Assembly (NCBI GenBank): GCA_964512765.1
Contig: CAZEKF010000010.1
Span: forward strand, 1-63,766
From: GW2011-AR15 sp964512765
GTDB taxonomy: Archaea > Nanobdellota > Nanobdellia > Woesearchaeales > GW2011-AR15
DNA: 63,766 nucleotides
Reading direction: 5' to 3'
Shown here: positions 60,327-63,766 of the stretch, one piece after another
How the letters are laid out: each line of letters starts with the position of its first letter
Position numbering within the stretch: position 1 is the first letter of the stretch
Made by a program: the position numbers and the translations under genes
Notes under the pieces: model-generated
The model's database searches: none
What the model saw: the letters and a program-made list of their open reading frames with translations, nothing else
Told to the model about the DNA's origin: nothing

Positions 60327-60883
60327 ACACCAGGTTTTTTATTTTCTAATGATCTGTTAAAAACTTCTTTGATTCGTTTATTCCGTGTTTCTTGTCTTTT
60401 TGCATGTTCAATCCAGTAAATGTAAAACCTTTTATATGAAGGAGCAAAGTTATTAAAATTATTCAATGCTGTTTTATTTTTTTCTAATTCAATCATTAGA
60501 TCACTTGGAGGAATAGGATTCTTGGGAAGGTTATGATCTATCACAGGTTTTTTTAGTCCAAGTTTATACATTTTAAGACCTGCTGGTGTCATCTTACCTT
60601 CTTTGATCAATCTTTTTGCATAACTTAATGTATTATTACTCCACCTGCTCTTCTCAGTTCTTTTAACAAAACATTGAGAATATTTTTCATCATCAATTCT
60701 ATTAATTGTTGTATCAATCCATCCAAAACAAATTGCTTCACCCATTGCTTCTCTGTTAGTTAATGTTGGTTTTCCAGTATGTTTTTTGTATTTTATCAAA
60801 TAAACTTTTTTTTCTTTATCATGATTCTTACTAAGCCAATCTCTCCATTCCATTCCAGTTTTTAGGTAGACTAAATTATCCAT
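60323..60883 (-). CDS. YdeI/OmpD-associated family protein
   Basis: 186 residues with the family hallmarks EWRDWLSKNHDKEKKVYLIK, GEAICFGWIDTTINRIDDEK and a C-terminal YWIEHAKRQETRNKRI repeat. This domain is widespread in bacteria and sporadic in archaea; its biochemical role is unclear. Its patchy occurrence suggests transfer. Confidence 0.9.
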   Translation of the reverse strand: MDNLVYLKTGMEWRDWLSKNHDKEKKVYLIKYKKHTGKPTLTNREAMGEAICFGWIDTTINRIDDEKYSQCFVKRTEKSRWSNNTLSYAKRLIKEGKMTPAGLKMYKLGLKKPVIDHNLPKNPIPPSDLMIELEKNKTALNNFNNFAPSYKRFYIYWIEHAKRQETRNKRIKEVFNRSLENKKPGV

Positions 60884-60988
60884 TAAAAACTCAATAAAAT
60901 AAGAAATTAATAAAATGTTTGTTTAAGAATAACCTTAATGATAACATTTATAAATAAGTTTAACTTATTCTAACTAAGGTGAACTAAG

Positions 60989-61441
60989 TTGGTAAACGCA
61001 TTAGTAAAATTAAATGATTTCACAAACAAAATATTGAACATTGTAAAAATACAACATGATTTCAAAGACAAGAGTAAAGCAATAGACTATGTTGTGGAAA
61101 AATACGCTGAAAAAGAGAATATCTCCTTGATTAACTTAAAAGCAAAAAAATTAACAGTAACTGAGATATTAGATATCCTTGAAAAAAATAAAAAAAAGAT
61201 TAAAGCATTAAGTGTCACAAAATTAGGTTTGTTTGGTTCATATGCAAAAGACCAGCAGAAGAAAGACAGTGATTTAGACTTTATTGTTGCACTAAAAAAC
61301 CCTACATTTGACAATTATATGGAATTAAAGTTCTTACTAGAAGATCTATTTAATAAAAAAATTGATTTAGTTATGGAAGGTGCTTTAAAACCAGGTATTA
61401 AATATGTAAAAAACGAGGCAAAATATGTCAAGGGACTATAG
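60989..61441 (+). CDS. mntA: MntA-like nucleotidyltransferase antitoxin
   Basis: 150 residues. A small N-terminal helical segment (about 1-45, similar to ribbon-helix-helix linkers), then the MNT domain with KLGLFGSYAKDQQKKDSDLD (about 77-96): GS and the D-x-D metal pair are intact. MntA antitoxins add AMP to a Tyr of HepT toxins. It overlaps the HEPN gene by 17 bases, as expected for a toxin-antitoxin pair. The start is TTG 60989, with AAGGTGAAC upstream. Confidence 0.85.
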   Translation: MVNALVKLNDFTNKILNIVKIQHDFKDKSKAIDYVVEKYAEKENISLINLKAKKLTVTEILDILEKNKKKIKALSVTKLGLFGSYAKDQQKKDSDLDFIVALKNPTFDNYMELKFLLEDLFNKKIDLVMEGALKPGIKYVKNEAKYVKGL

Positions 61442-61760
61442 TCTTTATTTAGAAGATATTGTAGAATGTATTGAAAAGGTTGAAGAATACACAAAAAATA
61501 TGACTTATCATGAATTTAATAATAATCAACTAGTTATTGATGCTGTTCTCAGAAATCTTGAAATTATAGGTGAAGCTGTAAAAAATATTCCAGATGAGAT
61601 TAGAAAACAATATCCTAATATTGAATGGAAAAAGATAGCTGGATTAAGAGATGTTTTAATTCATACATACTCCAAAGTTGAACTAGAAATAATCTGGGAC
61701 ATTATACAAAACAACCTTTTGAAACTAAAAAAATCTGTCAATAAAATTAAACAAGATTAA
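61425..61760 (+). CDS. hepT: HepT-like HEPN RNase toxin
   Basis: 111 residues, DUF86/HepT. RDVLIHTY (about 85-92) is the full Rx4HxY motif: Arg and His form the RNase site and Tyr is the known AMPylation target. The N-terminal helix begins SRDYSLYLEDIVECIEKVEEY. Together with the upstream MNT protein it forms a type VII-like toxin-antitoxin module. Its end overlaps convergent guaB by 14 bases. Confidence 0.9.
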   Translation: MSRDYSLYLEDIVECIEKVEEYTKNMTYHEFNNNQLVIDAVLRNLEIIGEAVKNIPDEIRKQYPNIEWKKIAGLRDVLIHTYSKVELEIIWDIIQNNLLKLKKSVNKIKQD

Positions 61761-63165
61761 CATCATGTGCATGGCTTTCTCTTAGTCCGCCTAAGGTTAT
61801 TCTAACAAATTCGCACTTGCCTCTCATTTCTTTAATCTTTTTTGCTCCACAATAACTCATACCTGATCTAAAACCACCCATTAATTGGTAAATAATGTCA
61901 GAAACTCCGCCTCTATAAGGAACAGTAGCTTCAACACCTTCAGGAACATATTCTGCTATATCTAATTTATTTTTTTCTTTTGCATCTCTCCCTAGCTTAG
62001 CTCCAAATGAAGCCATGCCTCTAATAACTTTATATTTTTTACCTTGTTTAATCAACGGTTTGCCAGGACTTTCTTCAGTACCTGCTAACATACTTCCCAA
62101 CATAACAGTTGAAGCACCTGCAGCAATTGCTTTTGTTATATCTCCAGATTGTTTAATACCACCGTCTGCAATAACTGGAATGTTATGTTTATCTGCTTCT
62201 TTTGCACAATTCATTACTGCTGATAGTTGTGGATATCCACATCCTGTAACGATTCTTGTCGTGCAGATCGATCCTGGTCCAACACCAACCTTAATAGCGT
62301 CTGCGCCAGCTTCTATTAAATCTCGAGTAGCTTCAGCAGTTGCTACATTACCTGCTATAATGTCAATTTCAGGGAATTTAGTTTTAATTTTTTTTAGTGT
62401 TTCAATCTCCAAATCTGAATGACCATGTGCAATATCAATTACTATAGCATCAACACCTGCTTTGATCAACGCATCTGCCCTGTCTATATCTTCGTCTTTA
62501 ACACCAATAGCTGCACCTACTACTAACCTATCTTTATCATCAATAGTTGAATCCGGATATAATGATTTTTTAAAAATATCTTTACCTGTTATTAATCCTG
62601 CAACTGACCAATCTTTGTTAATAATTGGCAGTTTTTCAATCTTATGCTTTAACATAACTTCTTTTGCTTTTTCTAATGTAATCCCGTTCCTAGCAACTAT
62701 TAATTTTTCTTTAGATGTCATTAATCTTGATATTAAAGTCGATTCCGGTGGTTTAAACCTTATATCACGAGATGTTAAAATACCAACCAGTTTATTATTA
62801 TCTACAACTAACAACCCTGTTATCCCTTGTTTTTTCATGATTTTTTTAGCTTCTTCAAGAGTATAATCTGGCCTGATTGTTAAAGGATTTTCAATAATAG
62901 CACTCCTATACCTCTTTACTTTTTCAACTTCTTTAACTTGCTGTTCAATTGTGTTAAACCTATGAATAATACCTATTCCACCTAACTGTGCCATGGCAAT
63001 TGCCATGTTTGCTTCAGTAACAGTATCCATGTTAGAACTAACTAAAGGAATTTTTAGCTTGATTTTTTTAGTTAAATATGTTTCTGCAGAAACTTCCTTT
63101 CTTGACTTTATAGAAGAACGTTTTGGCACAAGAAGAACATCATCATAGCTTAGTCCAAGTTCCAT
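61747..63165 (-). CDS. guaB: Inosine-5'-monophosphate dehydrogenase
   Basis: 472 residues. TIM barrel interrupted by two CBS domains (about 90-205). GLSYDDVLLVPKRS at the start, GVGPGSICTTRIVTGCG with catalytic Cys (about 295-311), and the late GVEATVPYRGGVSD. It oxidises IMP to XMP, the substrate of GuaA in the same window. GAGGGG lies just upstream of the ATG. Confidence 0.97.
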   Translation of the reverse strand: MELGLSYDDVLLVPKRSSIKSRKEVSAETYLTKKIKLKIPLVSSNMDTVTEANMAIAMAQLGGIGIIHRFNTIEQQVKEVEKVKRYRSAIIENPLTIRPDYTLEEAKKIMKKQGITGLLVVDNNKLVGILTSRDIRFKPPESTLISRLMTSKEKLIVARNGITLEKAKEVMLKHKIEKLPIINKDWSVAGLITGKDIFKKSLYPDSTIDDKDRLVVGAAIGVKDEDIDRADALIKAGVDAIVIDIAHGHSDLEIETLKKIKTKFPEIDIIAGNVATAEATRDLIEAGADAIKVGVGPGSICTTRIVTGCGYPQLSAVMNCAKEADKHNIPVIADGGIKQSGDITKAIAAGASTVMLGSMLAGTEESPGKPLIKQGKKYKVIRGMASFGAKLGRDAKEKNKLDIAEYVPEGVEATVPYRGGVSDIIYQLMGGFRSGMSYCGAKKIKEMRGKCEFVRITLGGLRESHAHDVNLV

Positions 63166-63219
63166 AACCCCTCACTATATTTAAAATAATCTATATTTAA
63201 AAAGATATGTGAGGTAAAA

Positions 63220-63348
63220 TCAGAAATAACCAAACGTTGTCCCATAGTCAGAACAAGTATAACAAAAGAAATAATCGTCAACAATACTTTTTTCAGACGA
63301 ACAAATTGGACATACAGGAATTTGAATTTTTTGTGTAGCTATTGTCAT
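63220..63348 (-). CDS. Mini zinc-ribbon protein A
   Basis: 42 residues with CPICSSEKSIV and FFCYTC, two CxxC pairs, ending GTTFGYF. Paralogue of the protein at 63353-63460. Probably a free zinc ribbon binding nucleic acid or protein; no family named. It starts 4 bases after the stop of its paralogue, so the two form an operon. Confidence 0.65.
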   Translation of the reverse strand: MTIATQKIQIPVCPICSSEKSIVDDYFFCYTCSDYGTTFGYF

Positions 63349-63352
63349 TTTT

Positions 63353-63460
63353 TTAAAAATATCCGTACGCTGTGCCACATTTACCGCATTCATAACAAAA
63401 AAAGTTACTATTAACTATACTTTTTTCAGATGAACAAATTGGACATATTGGTGATTTCAT
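63353..63460 (-). CDS. Mini zinc-ribbon protein B
   Basis: 35 residues, with CPICSSEKSIV identical to its neighbour, then FFCYECGKCGTAYGYF. Five Cys, the CxxCxxC variant at the second knuckle. First of a two-gene leftward operon of tandem duplicates. Confidence 0.65.
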   Translation of the reverse strand: MKSPICPICSSEKSIVNSNFFCYECGKCGTAYGYF

Positions 63461-63766
63461 TTTCTAAACATCCACACTATATTTCTGTTTAACAAATTGT
63501 AAATACATGACTATCAAACTTATTATTACAAATGATTTGACTATTAACGGACTTGCTGGTTGCATTTTCGTTTAACTATATTAACCCCTAATAATATAGA
63601 TGTTTTTACGTTGTTATAAAACTTATTCCAATATTTTTTATGATTTTAGAAAAATTTATATGTAAAAGACCATTTATGTAAAAAATGTCAATAATTAAAC
63701 TTGATGCTAAAGATGAAATAAGGGGACACCCCTTATAATCCCCTTCCGCTTCGCTACTCTGCGACT
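63461..63766. other. Right-end stretch without a recognisable gene
   Basis: 306 bases. 63461-63640 is AT-rich with no supportable gene. A TATA-like aaaatttatatg (about 63650-63661) precedes a 17-codon ORF (ATG 63685 to TAA 63738). This runs into a perfect hairpin, ATAAGGGG-ACA-CCCCTTAT (63718-63736). The last 30 bases are unusually GC-rich for this genome. Confidence 0.4.

Noticed and set aside
1..63766. CRISPR array or cas genes
   Set aside because: No regularly spaced repeats and no Cas-like proteins seen on either strand.

Overview
This is an AT-rich archaeal chromosome segment. Archaeal hallmarks are the Pop5-proteasome alpha-SBDS-Rrp4-Rrp41-Rrp42-Rpo6 operon, Alba, LSm, eS17, eL37, eS27, eIF2 alpha, Nop10, a PAC2-family protein, RtcB, RtcA and bulge-helix-bulge (BHB) tRNA introns. 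Short genes, many overlaps, a KKRAQ-type prepilin-like leader and many unrecognised proteins suggest a DPANN lineage (Woesearchaeota/Pacearchaeota-like). That placement is inference, not proof.

Layout. 0.4-7 kb: membrane protein, Era-like GTPase with DUF2073 and Zn-ribbon partners, a calcium-type P-type ATPase and RtcB. 7-12.2 kb: an RNA-rich region with three intron-bearing tRNA genes (Arg, Gly, Leu), one unassigned structured RNA, two LAGLIDADG endonuclease genes beside tRNAs, Alba, eS17, LSm and eL37. 12.2-16.5 kb: a leftward operon of unknown genes with a DegV gene broken by an 8-bp tandem duplication, then an exported NAGPA-like protein. 16.7-22.1 kb: the proteasome/exosome superoperon, NAD kinase and a GNAT protein. 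22.19-25.67 kb: a 3.5-kb transposon with 12-bp inverted repeats and a 9-bp target duplication, carrying a DDE transposase, a coiled-coil PD-(D/E)XK-like nuclease, an AbrB-like and a winged-helix regulator. 25.8-45.8 kb: ProC, ProRS, RtcA, PheS, PheT, PAC2, Nop10, eIF2 alpha and eS27 among unknown proteins. ProRS and PheT each carry an extra fused B3/4 domain. 45.9-53.6 kb: a tightly overlapping seven-gene operon with a JAMM peptidase, an E1/ThiF-like enzyme, a possible E2-like protein and a first protein ending in Gly. 53.6-63.2 kb: a purine-nucleotide block (PurA, GuaA, PurB, GuaB) with a PRTase-like gene, a third endonuclease gene inserted in front of purA next to a purA 5' remnant, and an MntA/HepT pair. 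63.2-63.5 kb: two tiny paralogous zinc-ribbon genes.

Three results stand out. First, the 45.9-53.6 kb operon looks like an undescribed archaeal ubiquitin-like conjugation/deconjugation system. Second, I read seven introns in three tRNA genes, in D-, anticodon and T-loops. One tRNA-Gly has three, each with a BHB motif that splices to a regular cloverleaf, and endonuclease genes and the ligase RtcB lie nearby. Third, the same editing-like B3/4 domain is attached to two different synthetases. All starts and functions are read from sequence by eye; no database search was run.
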